Of a DNA stretch of 27,677 nt, positions 13,787 to 21,529 are shown piece after piece (positions within the stretch are counted from its first letter, which is position 1; each line of letters begins with the position of its first letter). The DNA is from CAZPUI01 sp964415525 (GTDB lineage Bacteria; Acidobacteriota; Holophagae; Holophagales; Holophagaceae). The translations under genes were made by a program, and so were the position numbers. The stretch lies in the NCBI GenBank assembly GCA_964415525.1, contig CAYQAS010000055.1:1-27677 (forward strand), given 5' to 3'. Below the pieces are notes generated by a model that saw only the letters and a list, made by a program, of their open reading frames with translations, searched no databases and was not told where the DNA came from.

Positions 13787-15502
13787 ATGCGCCTCGCCCT
13801 GCTCCAGCTCAACTCGGTGCTCGGGGATCCCGTCCGCAACGGACAGGCCATCGAGCGGGCCTATCACGAGGCCGTGGGCCGGGGTGCGGAGCTGGTGCTC
13901 ACCCCGGAACTCGCGGTGGTGGGCTACCTGGCGGAGGATCGGCTCTGGGAGTCGGGGCTCCGTCGGGCGGTGGAGGCGGAGAGCCGTCGCCTTGCGTCCC
14001 TCGTGGGGCCGGTGCCGTTGGTGCTCGGCACCTGTGGCCCGGCGCCCACGGGGCGGCTCTACAACGAGCTGTGGTGGTGTGAAGGCGGTGAGGTGCGCAC
14101 CGTGGCCCGCAAGCGGCTGCTGGCGGACTATGACGTCTTCGACGAGGCGCGCTACTTCGAGCCCGGCGATGGGCCCACTGCCCTGGTGGATTTCCGTGGG
14201 CAGCGAGTCGGCCTCACCATCTGCGAGGACCTCTGGGGGGATGCGGATCTCGTACCGGGCGGTCTGCGCTATGCCTGTGATCCCGTGGCGGAACTGGCAT
14301 CCGCCGGCGCCACCCTGATCTTGAACGCCAGCGCCAGTCCCGGTCATCTGGGCAGCTTCCTGCCCGAGGGACGCAACCCCGCCTGGGCGCTGCCCGCCAA
14401 ACACACCCTGCGGCGGCGTCTGCTCCAGGCCCACGCCCGGCGCCACGGCCTGCCCATCGCCTACGCCAGCCGCGTGGGCGCCGAGAGCTGGCATCTCTTC
14501 GATGGCGGCTCGGGCCTGGCCCTGCCGGATGGCACCTGGCAGGACGGCGGCGATGCCTTTTGCGAGGCGGTGGTCCTGACGGACTCGGAGGCTTCCGGTC
14601 AGCCTTGGCCCGAGGATCCCACGGAGGCCTCCTGGCTGCGGGCGGCCCTGGGGATGGGGCTGCGGGACAACCTCGCCAAGCAGGGGCTCGAAGGCGTCGT
14701 GGTGGGCATGTCCGGCGGCATCGACAGCGCGGTGGTGGTGGCCATGGCCGCGGAGGCGCTCGGCCCCGACAAGGTGTTCGGCGTGGCCCTACCCACGCGG
14801 TTCACCTCTCAGGAGAGCGTGGACCTCGCCCGGATTCAGGCGGAGCACCTGCGCATCCCTTTCCTTGTGATGGATGCGGAGGCGCCCTTCGGGGGATTCG
14901 AGGCCAGCTTGCGGGCCGCCCTGCCGGAGCGCACCTTCGGCCTCACGGACGAGAACCTTCAGAGCCGCAGCCGCGGCAGCCTGCTCATGGCCCTCACCAG
15001 CGAGCCCGCCATCCACGGCCGACTGGGCACCTCGCGGGTCGCGGTGCTCAACACGGGGAACAAGAGCGAGTGCGCCACAGGCTATTTCACGCTCTACGGC
15101 GATGGCATCGGCGCCTTCGGCATCCTCGGCGACACCCTCAAGGCCCGGGTCTTCGCCCTGGCCCGGGAGCTGGGCGAGGCGGTGCCCAGGGGCGTCATCG
15201 ACCGCAAACCCACGGCAGAACTGCGCCCGGACCAGACAGACGAGGCGAGTCTCCTGCCCTACCGCCAGCTGGACGCCATCCTCGGCGCCCTGGTGGAGGC
15301 CAAGCGGGAGGAGGGCACCCTGGAAGCGGATCTTGCGGATCTACTGGAAGGCGCTGACCTCGCTCAGGCCCGAGCCGCCCTGCCGCGCATCCTGCGCCTC
15401 GTGCGCATGGCGGAGTTCAAGCGCCGCCAACTTCCTTTCGCGCTCAAGGTGAGCCCCTGGGCCTTCGGCCGAGGCCGGCGGATCCCCCTCACCGGCATCT
15501 GA
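13787..15502 (+). CDS. nadE: Glutamine-dependent NAD+ synthetase
   Basis: Amidates nicotinate adenine dinucleotide to NAD with ATP, taking ammonia from glutamine; last step of NAD synthesis. The 571-residue two-domain form is complete. The nitrilase-type glutaminase domain (about 1-265) has the Glu41-Lys109-Cys146 triad in TPELAVVGY, KRLLADYDVFDE and LTICEDLWGD. The synthetase domain (about 280-571) has the PP-loop SGGIDSA at 309-315, LPTRFTSQES, NLQSRSRGSLLMALT, LNTGNKSECATGYFTLYGDGIGAFGILGD and PTAELRPDQTDEASLLPY. The start ATG 13787 has no strong ribosome site and lies 9 bases after the carrier gene, so it is probably translated from the same transcript. Its TGA directly abuts the stop codon of the opposing kinase gene. 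Confidence 0.97.
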   Translation: MRLALLQLNSVLGDPVRNGQAIERAYHEAVGRGAELVLTPELAVVGYLAEDRLWESGLRRAVEAESRRLASLVGPVPLVLGTCGPAPTGRLYNELWWCEGGEVRTVARKRLLADYDVFDEARYFEPGDGPTALVDFRGQRVGLTICEDLWGDADLVPGGLRYACDPVAELASAGATLILNASASPGHLGSFLPEGRNPAWALPAKHTLRRRLLQAHARRHGLPIAYASRVGAESWHLFDGGSGLALPDGTWQDGGDAFCEAVVLTDSEASGQPWPEDPTEASWLRAALGMGLRDNLAKQGLEGVVVGMSGGIDSAVVVAMAAEALGPDKVFGVALPTRFTSQESVDLARIQAEHLRIPFLVMDAEAPFGGFEASLRAALPERTFGLTDENLQSRSRGSLLMALTSEPAIHGRLGTSRVAVLNTGNKSECATGYFTLYGDGIGAFGILGDTLKARVFALARELGEAVPRGVIDRKPTAELRPDQTDEASLLPYRQLDAILGALVEAKREEGTLEADLADLLEGADLAQARAALPRILRLVRMAEFKRRQLPFALKVSPWAFGRGRRIPLTGI

Positions 15503-18067
15503 TCAGACCGCCTCGGGATTCATCACGGGGAAGCAGAGTCGGAAGGTCGTGCCTTTCCCGATCTGACTCTGTACCTCCACGCGGCCGCCGTGGTGCTTCA
15601 GGATCGCGTGGGTCATGGCCAGCCCCATGCCCGTGCCCTTGCCGTCCTGCTTGGTGGTGAAGAGGGGTTCGAAGATGCGCTCCAGCAGTGCCTCCGGGAT
15701 GCCGCTGCCGGTATCCCGGACCTCCACCCACACCTCGCCCTCGGCGTTGCCGGTGACGAAATCCAGGTGCCCGCCCTCGGGCATTGCGTCCCGGGCGTTG
15801 ATGGCGAGGTTCATGAGCACTTGGGAGAGTTGGCCGCCATCCCCGAGAATCCATGGGCGCCGGGCACCTGGCTCGCATCCGATTTGGATGAGTGGGGGCA
15901 GGGTGCGCCGGAGGATCGGAAGGACGTCGTCCAGCACTCGGTGCAGGTCCAGGGGACCGCTCTCCTGCTTTCGGGCCCGGGCGAAGCCCATGAGCTGCTT
16001 CACCAGTTCGCCTGCCTTGTGGGTGGCATTCTCCAGGAGACGAAGGTGGGAGTGTACCGCTTCGGGATCGTCGGCCTCCTCCTCCATGAGGAATGCCGCG
16101 CCCTGGATGGCGGTCAGGAGGTTGCCGAAGTCGTGGGCGATGCCTCCAGCAAGGGCGCCCAGGGATTCCATCCGCTGGTTCTTCCGCGCCTGTTCTTCCA
16201 TGTCCATGGCGTGGGTGATGTCGCGGAATACCAGGGCCATGCCCACCACCATGCCGCCCACTCGGATGGGAGAGAGGGTGCCCTCGAGGGTGAAGGGGGA
16301 ACCATCCAGGCGCCGAGCGGGGAAGCGTCCCTTCCAGATGCTCCCCTGCAGGGCCTCCGCGCCGATGCGCGCCGGGAGGCCTGGCTCGTCCGTGCAGGCC
16401 AGGAGGTCCACCAACCGACGTCCCCGGATGCCTTCCTGGTGCCCTGCCAGGAGTTCCGCCCCGGAGGGATTCACGAAGAGCACGGTGCCCTGGGCGTCCG
16501 TGACGAGGATGCCGTCTGCCGCCTGGGTGAACGCCTCGGAGAGGCGCGCCCGATCTCGTTCCGCACGGCGGCGCTCTGTGAGGTCCACGCCCACCAGCCA
16601 ACCGGCCCAGCCAGGGATGGGGAAGGCGCCGGCCTCGCTGTTCCATAGGATGAGCCGTGCCTCGCCATCCGCGTGAATCAAGGGCAGTTCCAAGTCTGTT
16701 GCGGCATCAATCCCCGTCGCCAAGCGCCGTAGCAGTCCGCGATCCGTTTCGTCGGGCACGAGCCGCGTGAGCATCCGTGGCTGTCGGATCACCTTGGAAC
16801 GCTCGCACCCAGAAGCCTGCTCGCAGGCGCTGTTCCATTCGATGAGCTGGCCCTCGGCATCGAAGGCGCAGATGAGGATCGGCATGTGCTCTACCAGGGC
16901 GCGTAGGCGGGCCTCGCTGTGACGGACGGCCTGCTCCGCCGCGCGCCGCCGCACCATCAGTCCCAGCAGGGCCAGGACGAGGGCCGTGAGGGCGGCGATG
17001 CAGCCGAGCACGAGGCCGCGGTGGGTCTGGTAGAAGGTCTGGGGCTGGTGGAGCACCTCACTGCCGGGGGGCAGGGCTGACAGGGGGATGCCAAGCCGCT
17101 GGAGCATACGGTGGTCGAAGACCCGCTGCACCGTGGGGGCCGTGTGCACGGGAATGCGCTCCGGGGGCGTTCCCGTCAGGATGCGCAGGCCCATCTCCGT
17201 GGCCACGGCGCCTTGGCGCTCGCCGCTCACGAGGCTGCCGCCCACCGTGCCCTGGCCGCAACCCGCTCGATAGAAGGAATAGATGGGCACCTTCACGCCC
17301 TGGTCCTGCATGAGGTGCGGCAGCTCCCACAAGTCGAGGAAGCGCCCTTTCGGATCCCGAGAGAAGAGGCCGATGAGATACAGGCTGTCCGCAGGTGCCT
17401 TCACCGCCTGGGCGAGGACGGACTCCGTGTCCTGCTCAGGCAGGAAGACGAACCGGGCGCGGCGCTGGAAGTGCTCCAGTTCCCGCTCCAGGTCCCTGCG
17501 GATCATCATTCCAATGCCCGTGCCGTCGCAGAGCACGAAGACGGTGCGTACCTTGGGATGCAGGCTGAAGGCGATGTTCAGCGTTCCCTGCACATCCAGG
17601 GCTTCGCCGACGCCGGTAACGCCCGAGTGGCCCGCCACCATGGCAGGGTCGTAGCCATTGATGCCGGTGAATACGATGGGGACACCGGGAAACAGACGCT
17701 CTCGGCGCGCCAGGGCGAAGTCGAGCGCCGGGCTCTCCACGGCGATGATGAGGTGGAGCGGTTTCTGACGGTATTTCGCCTGGAGCAGCGCCTCCTGGAG
17801 GCGAAGGTTCTCTTCGGTGGGAAAGCGCTTCCAGTCGAGGTATTCGACATGTACATCCACATTCGCGTCTGCGGCAGCCAGGGTGTCCAGGATTCCGCGA
17901 TTCACATCCTCCACCCACGAGTAGGTGGCATGGAATGCATGGAGGATCAGGATCTGCTTGTGGTTGGGGCTGTCGGCCCGGAGCTGTACCGAGGCCACCA
18001 GCAGGGATAAGAAGATCCACCGCAGAGCGTTACGGAACGGGAAGGACCAATGAGGGACGGAGGGCAC
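15503..18067 (-). CDS. Sensor histidine kinase with periplasmic ABC-substrate-binding-like input and PAS domains
   Basis: An 854-residue membrane kinase. A signal/anchor segment (ALRWIFLSLLVASVQLRA) leads to a periplasmic domain of about 300 residues resembling the ABC_sub_bind family (ILILHAFHATYSWVEDVNRGILDTL, PLHLIIAVESPALDFAL, VPIVFTGING). A transmembrane helix follows near 340-365 (GCIAALTALVLALLGLMV), then two PAS domains (about 375-490 and 505-615), then HisKA with the phospho-acceptor His645 in GGIAHDFGNLLTA. The ATPase has the N box LMNLAINARDAM, G1 DTGSGIP, F box and G2 GKGTGMGLAMTH. No receiver domain is fused and no response regulator is in the window, so it is an orphan here. GTG 18067 was chosen because GAGG lies five bases upstream; GTG 18073 is also in frame. 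The ligand is unknown; relatives of this input domain include purine-nucleoside and amino-acid binders. Confidence 0.93.
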   Translation of the reverse strand: MPSVPHWSFPFRNALRWIFLSLLVASVQLRADSPNHKQILILHAFHATYSWVEDVNRGILDTLAAADANVDVHVEYLDWKRFPTEENLRLQEALLQAKYRQKPLHLIIAVESPALDFALARRERLFPGVPIVFTGINGYDPAMVAGHSGVTGVGEALDVQGTLNIAFSLHPKVRTVFVLCDGTGIGMMIRRDLERELEHFQRRARFVFLPEQDTESVLAQAVKAPADSLYLIGLFSRDPKGRFLDLWELPHLMQDQGVKVPIYSFYRAGCGQGTVGGSLVSGERQGAVATEMGLRILTGTPPERIPVHTAPTVQRVFDHRMLQRLGIPLSALPPGSEVLHQPQTFYQTHRGLVLGCIAALTALVLALLGLMVRRRAAEQAVRHSEARLRALVEHMPILICAFDAEGQLIEWNSACEQASGCERSKVIRQPRMLTRLVPDETDRGLLRRLATGIDAATDLELPLIHADGEARLILWNSEAGAFPIPGWAGWLVGVDLTERRRAERDRARLSEAFTQAADGILVTDAQGTVLFVNPSGAELLAGHQEGIRGRRLVDLLACTDEPGLPARIGAEALQGSIWKGRFPARRLDGSPFTLEGTLSPIRVGGMVVGMALVFRDITHAMDMEEQARKNQRMESLGALAGGIAHDFGNLLTAIQGAAFLMEEEADDPEAVHSHLRLLENATHKAGELVKQLMGFARARKQESGPLDLHRVLDDVLPILRRTLPPLIQIGCEPGARRPWILGDGGQLSQVLMNLAINARDAMPEGGHLDFVTGNAEGEVWVEVRDTGSGIPEALLERIFEPLFTTKQDGKGTGMGLAMTHAILKHHGGRVEVQSQIGKGTTFRLCFPVMNPEAV

Positions 18068-18172
18068 GGGCACCTCGCGGGGGCTCCAGAGTCATCGGTC
18101 TGCGGGTGGTGGGTGCTGAGAACCCGATCCGGCCGACTCCCGAAACGTTTTCGCGGGGTTCCCTGCGAAGGC

Positions 18173-19189
18173 CTATCTTCCGATGTGCTTCTTCAGGAAC
18201 TCGTACATCCGCTGTCGTGCCTTGCGGGCGAGGCTGGTGTCGATGCGATCCCAGCTGTGGCCGCCGGGGGCGTCCGTCTCGATGTGACTCTCGACTGGCT
18301 TGCCTGCGGCCTTGAGGTGGGTGAGGAGCTGCTCTACTTCCACCACGTTCACGTCGCGGTCGTTGGTGGAACTCGTGACCATGAGCGGGAGTTTGAGCTT
18401 GTGGACGTTCCAGATGGGGCTGCGCTTGCGGTACTCGTCCACCGCATCCACCGGGGCCTTGCCGATGTGGTATTTGGCGGCGAATAGTTCGGTGTAGCTC
18501 TGCTCGTGGTAGCCGAGGCGGGTCAGGAGATCGCTCACGGGCACACCGGCGTAGATGCAGGCGAACTTGTCCGGATGGTCGAAACCGATCATCAGGCTGA
18601 TCATCCCGCCATGGCTCCAGCCCACCGCGGCGACCTTCTTCGGATCCACGGGGAGTTCCTCCACCGCCCAATCCCGGCAGGCCACCACGTCATCGTTCTC
18701 GAGACCGCCGTAGTCGATCGCCTCGTACATCTCCTTGCTGTAGCCCGTGGAGCCCCGGTAGTCCGGCGCGATGACGATGTAGCCGCGCTCCACCATCTCT
18801 CGGACCATGTTCACGTGGTAGGTGCCGAAGTCGCCGTGGACGCCGCCGTGGGTGAGGACGATGGCGGGGTGCTTCTTCGAGCGGTCGAGCTTCTTCGGCA
18901 CGAAGGTGTAGCAGTAGATCCGCTGGGGGTGGCGCGCGTTCTGGATGCCGTAGCGTTCCTTGGCGTTGGGGTCGGGCTTGCCTGCCAGGATCCACTTGTC
19001 CGCCGTGGCGATGTCCGACAGGCGCAGAAAGAACTGCGTGTCCTCGGCGATCTTCCGGGCCTGATCCAGCTCTCCCTTCAGCGACTCCACCTGCGCTTCC
19101 AGCTTTTTGAGGCGGGACTCGGCAGGCTCCTGGGCCCACAGGGTGGCGGCGCTCAGCAGGGCGGTGAACAGGGGGGGGGGTCGCAGCAT
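18173..19189 (-). CDS. Exported S9-type alpha/beta hydrolase (prolyl oligopeptidase-like)
   Basis: A 338-residue secreted serine hydrolase of the peptidase S9 / dienelactone-hydrolase kind. A signal peptide (LFTALLSAATLWAQ) is followed by a short coiled coil (ESRLKKLEAQVESLKGELDQARKIAED, residues 24-50) and the hydrolase fold. The nucleophile is Ser192 in GWSHGG, the acid probably Asp277 in STNDRD and the base His311 in GGHSW. HGGVHGDFGTYHVNMV and YRGSTGYSKEMYEAIDYGG are typical of S9 peptidases. There is no beta-propeller, so the family label rests on the catalytic domain alone; esterase is the alternative. The start ATG 19189 has GGAGG five bases upstream; the frame stays open upstream to 20035, but that is the overlap of another gene. 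Codons 4-7 are a run of ten C. A terminator for the preceding gene lies just upstream. Confidence 0.9.
   Translation of the reverse strand: MLRPPPLFTALLSAATLWAQEPAESRLKKLEAQVESLKGELDQARKIAEDTQFFLRLSDIATADKWILAGKPDPNAKERYGIQNARHPQRIYCYTFVPKKLDRSKKHPAIVLTHGGVHGDFGTYHVNMVREMVERGYIVIAPDYRGSTGYSKEMYEAIDYGGLENDDVVACRDWAVEELPVDPKKVAAVGWSHGGMISLMIGFDHPDKFACIYAGVPVSDLLTRLGYHEQSYTELFAAKYHIGKAPVDAVDEYRKRSPIWNVHKLKLPLMVTSSTNDRDVNVVEVEQLLTHLKAAGKPVESHIETDAPGGHSWDRIDTSLARKARQRMYEFLKKHIGR
19171..19180 (-). repeat. Ten-base C homopolymer inside the hydrolase signal peptide
   Basis: Ten consecutive C on the coding strand (G on plus) cover codons 4-7, giving Pro-Pro-Pro-Leu. A one-base slip would shift the frame at the fourth codon and abolish the protein. 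Confidence 0.95.
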
Positions 19190-19226
19190 GGAGGCCTCCA
19201 GAGACGCTCGCCTCGCATTGTGATGT

Positions 19227-19256
19227 AAAAAAAGATCCGGAGAAAGCCTCCGGATC
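19227..19256 (-). terminator. Rho-independent terminator after the DUF4339 gene
   Basis: On the minus strand a perfect 9-bp stem GATCCGGAG / CTCCGGATC with loop GCTTT is followed by seven T. It starts 23 bases after the stop of the DUF4339 gene and precedes the hydrolase start by about 40 bases, so the two genes are separate transcription units. Confidence 0.9.
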
Positions 19257-19278
19257 CAAACTCCGTGAAGAATTATTT

Positions 19279-20028
19279 TCAACGCATGGAAAGGGCTCCG
19301 AGGCCCATCACCACAGCGAGGATGACGCCGAGCACGCCGAGGGCGAAACCGATCAGGGTGAGGATGCCGATGTATTTCCAGAAGCCCTTCTGAGCGGCGA
19401 GGGCGGCTTCGAGATCCCGGTGACTGCCGCTGCGCTCCAGGGCCGAGATGCTGCTGGCATAGCGGTTGAGGCTGAGGACAGGCGGCAGGTAGAGGCCGGC
19501 CATCACCAGATACATCGCTCCGGCAGCGATGGTGGGCAGGGCGCCAACACGGCTGCTGGCGGACATCACGATCAGGCCGAGGGCTCCCAGGACCATCAGG
19601 GCGATGGCGATGAAGCCGAGGATGCCGAAGAGCCGCACCCAGGGGCGAGTCTGCTTCAGCAACTGCACGACCATCGGGGGGATAGGGCCGCCGGTATCCG
19701 GGGCCTGCATTGTGGGAGCTGCATAGGTGGGTGCCGGAGCGGGGTAGGGCAGGGACTGCGCCGGTGCGCCATAGGGCGCCGGTGCCGGCAGGGGGGCAGG
19801 CACCGGCATGGGCATGGGCATGGGCATGGGTTGCGGCGCAGGAGGCGTATAGACCGGCGCGGGCGCGAGCTCGGGCAGGGTGTGGGCGGGCACCCATCCC
19901 GACAGCCCCTGATTCCACACCAGGGCATCCTGGGGCAGGTTGCCGGAGGCAAGCAGACCCTTCACCTGCTCCATGGGGACGGGGCCAAGCCGTTGGCCAT
20001 TCTGGACATAGAACCATTGTGTGGACAT
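19279..20028 (-). CDS. GYF_2 (DUF4339) domain membrane protein
   Basis: A 249-residue protein of unknown role. The N-terminal GYF_2 domain (about residues 4-52: QWFYVQNGQRLGPVPMEQVKGLLASGNL...WNQGLSGWVPA) is a likely peptide-binding module found in many bacterial membrane proteins. A long Pro/Ala linker follows (about 55-115) and includes four consecutive Met-Pro steps encoded by a hexamer repeat. The C-terminal 110 residues hold three hydrophobic helices (LFGILGFIAIALMVLGALGLIVM; ALPTIAAGAMYLVMAGLYLPPVLSL; IGILTLIGFALGVLGVILAVVMG) around a short ELERSGSHRDLEAALAAQKGFWKYIG-like helix, as in the DUF5362 type. ATG 20028 has GGAG six bases upstream. It ends in a strong terminator. Confidence 0.88.
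   Translation of the reverse strand: MSTQWFYVQNGQRLGPVPMEQVKGLLASGNLPQDALVWNQGLSGWVPAHTLPELAPAPVYTPPAPQPMPMPMPMPVPAPLPAPAPYGAPAQSLPYPAPAPTYAAPTMQAPDTGGPIPPMVVQLLKQTRPWVRLFGILGFIAIALMVLGALGLIVMSASSRVGALPTIAAGAMYLVMAGLYLPPVLSLNRYASSISALERSGSHRDLEAALAAQKGFWKYIGILTLIGFALGVLGVILAVVMGLGALSMR
19805..19830. repeat. Tandem GGCATG hexamer, four copies
   Basis: Four perfect copies of GGCATG plus two more bases lie within the linker of the DUF4339 gene and encode the alternating Pro-Met run. Copy-number changes would be in frame. Confidence 0.9.
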
Positions 20029-20101
20029 GAAACACTCCGGGAGCTCACTGGCGAATGTGACTGGAAGCGCCGGAGTCGTCAACGGCGTGGCTGAATGCAC
20101 T

Positions 20102-20121
20102 GCGGCGCCAAAAGGCGCCGC
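20102..20121 (-). terminator. Strong hairpin after the DUF4402 gene (terminator-like, no U tract)
   Basis: GCGGCGCC-AAAA-GGCGCCGC is a perfect 8-bp inverted repeat lying 24 bases past the stop of the minus-strand DUF4402 gene. No T-run follows, so it may stabilise the transcript 3' end rather than terminate by itself. Confidence 0.45.
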
Positions 20122-20145
20122 GACAGGATGGGTGGGGCGTTGGGG

Positions 20146-20625
20146 TCAGTTGTAGGCGATCAGGATGTCGGCGTGTCCTTGATAGGTGCCCGGGCGCTGA
20201 TTGGAGGCGACTTGAAAGGACGTGCCGAGGTCGATCCGACGCTCGCCCTGGCGGTCCAATGCACCGCTGCGGAACGTGGACGTGAAGCCCTGGGCGGACA
20301 GCACTTGGCCTTCGGCATTGCGGAGTTCCACACGCTGAGGTAGCACAATGGCGATGGTTTCCCGGGGAGCGCCACGGAACACCAGGGTGGCTTGGGATGC
20401 CTGGACGCTAGAAGCCTTGCCATCCACCGAAAGGCTCCCATCGAGGCCGATACTCACGCGGCCCGACTGCAAGTTCACCTGGGAGGCCCCGAAATGGGAG
20501 GAACTCATGGTCTGGGAACCATGCAAGATGGTCGCGCCCACCCGGCCCGTGACGGTGCTCTGGGCATGGGCAGTCATGGCAACGAAGGCGGCAAGGGCGA
20601 ATCCGATCCAGCTGTAGCGCGACAT
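20146..20625 (-). CDS. Secreted DUF4402 domain protein
   Basis: A 159-residue protein with a clear signal peptide (SRYSWIGFALAAFVAMTAHAQ, cleavage after AHA/Q). The mature part is beta-strand rich and Gly/Ser-rich, ending in RRIDLGTSFQVASNQRPGTYQGHADILIAYN; the closing PGTYxG....I.YN is the hallmark of DUF4402, a domain with a pilin-subunit-like immunoglobulin fold found in surface and secreted proteins. There is no cysteine in the mature chain and no chaperone/usher gene nearby. ATG 20625 has GGGAG six bases upstream. The 170-base leader contains several stems, and repeat element B lies upstream of that. The gene before it on the strand is speD, which is unrelated in function. Confidence 0.85.
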   Translation of the reverse strand: MSRYSWIGFALAAFVAMTAHAQSTVTGRVGATILHGSQTMSSSHFGASQVNLQSGRVSIGLDGSLSVDGKASSVQASQATLVFRGAPRETIAIVLPQRVELRNAEGQVLSAQGFTSTFRSGALDRQGERRIDLGTSFQVASNQRPGTYQGHADILIAYN

Positions 20626-20650
20626 GGCCTGCTCCCGACAAGGCGACCCC

Positions 20651-20737
20651 GACGCGGAAGAGCCGCGTCTTTGGGGGCCGGTCGACCAGAGTTCAAGGTG
20701 CGAATCCCTGGTCCACGAGAGGCGTTTCGGCACCCCC
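20651..20737 (-). promoter_or_regulatory. Candidate structured 5' leader of the DUF4402 gene
   Basis: In the minus-strand transcript GGGGG (20737-20733) pairs with CCCCC (20677-20673), with an inner CCG/CGG pair and a two-base bulge. This encloses a 6-bp GACCAG/CTGGTC stem (20684-20689 with 20708-20713). Next comes a 7-bp hairpin GACGCGG/CCGCGTC (20651-20669) about 25 bases before the start codon. It matches none of the common riboswitch signatures I can recall; a part on the plus strand resembles a tRNA T-loop by chance. Confidence 0.45.
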
Positions 20738-20796
20738 TGGAGCTCCTAAAGGGGGAATGAGAGAAATAATTCAGGGGTCGGCAAAAACGGCCAGCC

Positions 20797-21066
20797 AAGG
20801 AGCCCGTCCAAGTATTGAATTGGGCCGCGCCGGGTCGGCGGCCAAGCAGATCGAGGAAGGCGAGGATAGGGGTCGCGGCACGACCTCCGACAAGTGTGAC
20901 GACGAGCTGTGCAGGCCGCCTACCCGGCCCGAAGGGTTGGGCGCAAAGGGCTTCCATGCTGCGTCATCGGGCTCGAACGATGTCATCGCATCGCCCTTGG
21001 CCCGATTCCCTGCCTGCAAGCCCTTTGCACCCAACATGGCCTCGCCTGAATACTTGGACGGGCTCC
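20797..21066 (+). repeat. Structured repeat element, copy B (270 bp, terminal inverted repeats)
   Basis: Second copy of the element at 10151-10381, in the opposite orientation. The ends are perfect 19-bp inverted repeats (AGGAGCCCGTCCAAGTATT at 20797-20815 and its complement at 21048-21066). The first 132 bases match the core of copy A almost base for base except in short patches. The arm differs: 20935-20952 pairs with 21017-21034 in 17 of 18 positions, closing a loop of 64 bases with further small stems. It lies between speD and the leader of the DUF4402 gene, both on minus, so its core strand is antisense to its neighbours, unlike copy A. There is no transposase and no obvious target duplication. 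Confidence 0.85.
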
Positions 21067-21121
21067 TATTGCCCGGGTATCCCTTGCTGGGCAGGTTCGA
21101 GAGGGTTTCCTGAAGTCCGGT

Positions 21122-21529
21122 TCAGGCTTCCGTGGGCTTATGCCGCAGCCCCGGAATGCGCAGGGTGCCCCGGCGCACTTCCATCACTGACGTGGTCTCC
21201 GCCTGGAAGGCTGCCTTCAGACGATCGAAGGCCTCCCAGGGATCCACCGTGTCCCCGCACGTGAAGAGGTCGATGGCGGCAAAGCCGTATTCCGGCCACG
21301 TGTGGATGGCCAGATGGCTCTCGCTGATGACCACCACGCCGCTCACGCCGTGGGGGCTGAAGTGGTGGAAGCTCTCCCCCACCACCAGCGCGCCGGAGGC
21401 GAGGGCGGCCTCCACCATGGCCGTGCGCACGTGGGCCACATCCTCCAGCCGTCCGGCGTCGCAGCCCGTGAGCTCCACCAGCAGATGGCGGCCCAGGGAC
21501 ACTTGGCTGGATGCGGCTTCGGGGGTCAT
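21122..21529 (-). CDS. speD: S-adenosylmethionine decarboxylase proenzyme
   Basis: Makes decarboxylated S-adenosylmethionine, the aminopropyl donor for spermidine synthesis. The 135-residue chain is the short bacterial/archaeal class. Self-cleavage is expected between Glu70 and Ser71 in the motif ISESHLAIHTWPEYGFAAIDLFTCG, turning Ser71 into the pyruvoyl cofactor; His76 and Cys91 match the processing and catalytic residues of the Thermotoga enzyme. LGRHLLVELTGCDAGRLED is the usual N-terminus. The ATG at 21529 overlaps the stop of the upstream methyltransferase gene by four bases (ATGA), with GGAG just before it, so the two are translationally coupled. No spermidine synthase gene is in the window. 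Element B begins 55 bases past its stop. Confidence 0.96.
   Translation of the reverse strand: MTPEAASSQVSLGRHLLVELTGCDAGRLEDVAHVRTAMVEAALASGALVVGESFHHFSPHGVSGVVVISESHLAIHTWPEYGFAAIDLFTCGDTVDPWEAFDRLKAAFQAETTSVMEVRRGTLRIPGLRHKPTEA

Noticed and set aside
11666..14494. A 942-codon open frame on minus opposite the biotin-carboxylase, carrier and nadE genes
   Set aside because: Longest shadow in the window; a by-product of third-position GC bias in three real genes.
19190..20035. Upstream in-frame extension of the hydrolase through the terminator and DUF4339 gene
   Set aside because: It crosses a strong terminator and lacks a signal peptide at its start; ATG 19189 has GGAGG and a signal sequence.
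20676..20737. tRNA-like segment (T-loop-like GTGCGAATCC and matching ends)
   Set aside because: No anticodon arm or D arm, no CCA context and wrong spacing; better explained as leader stems.
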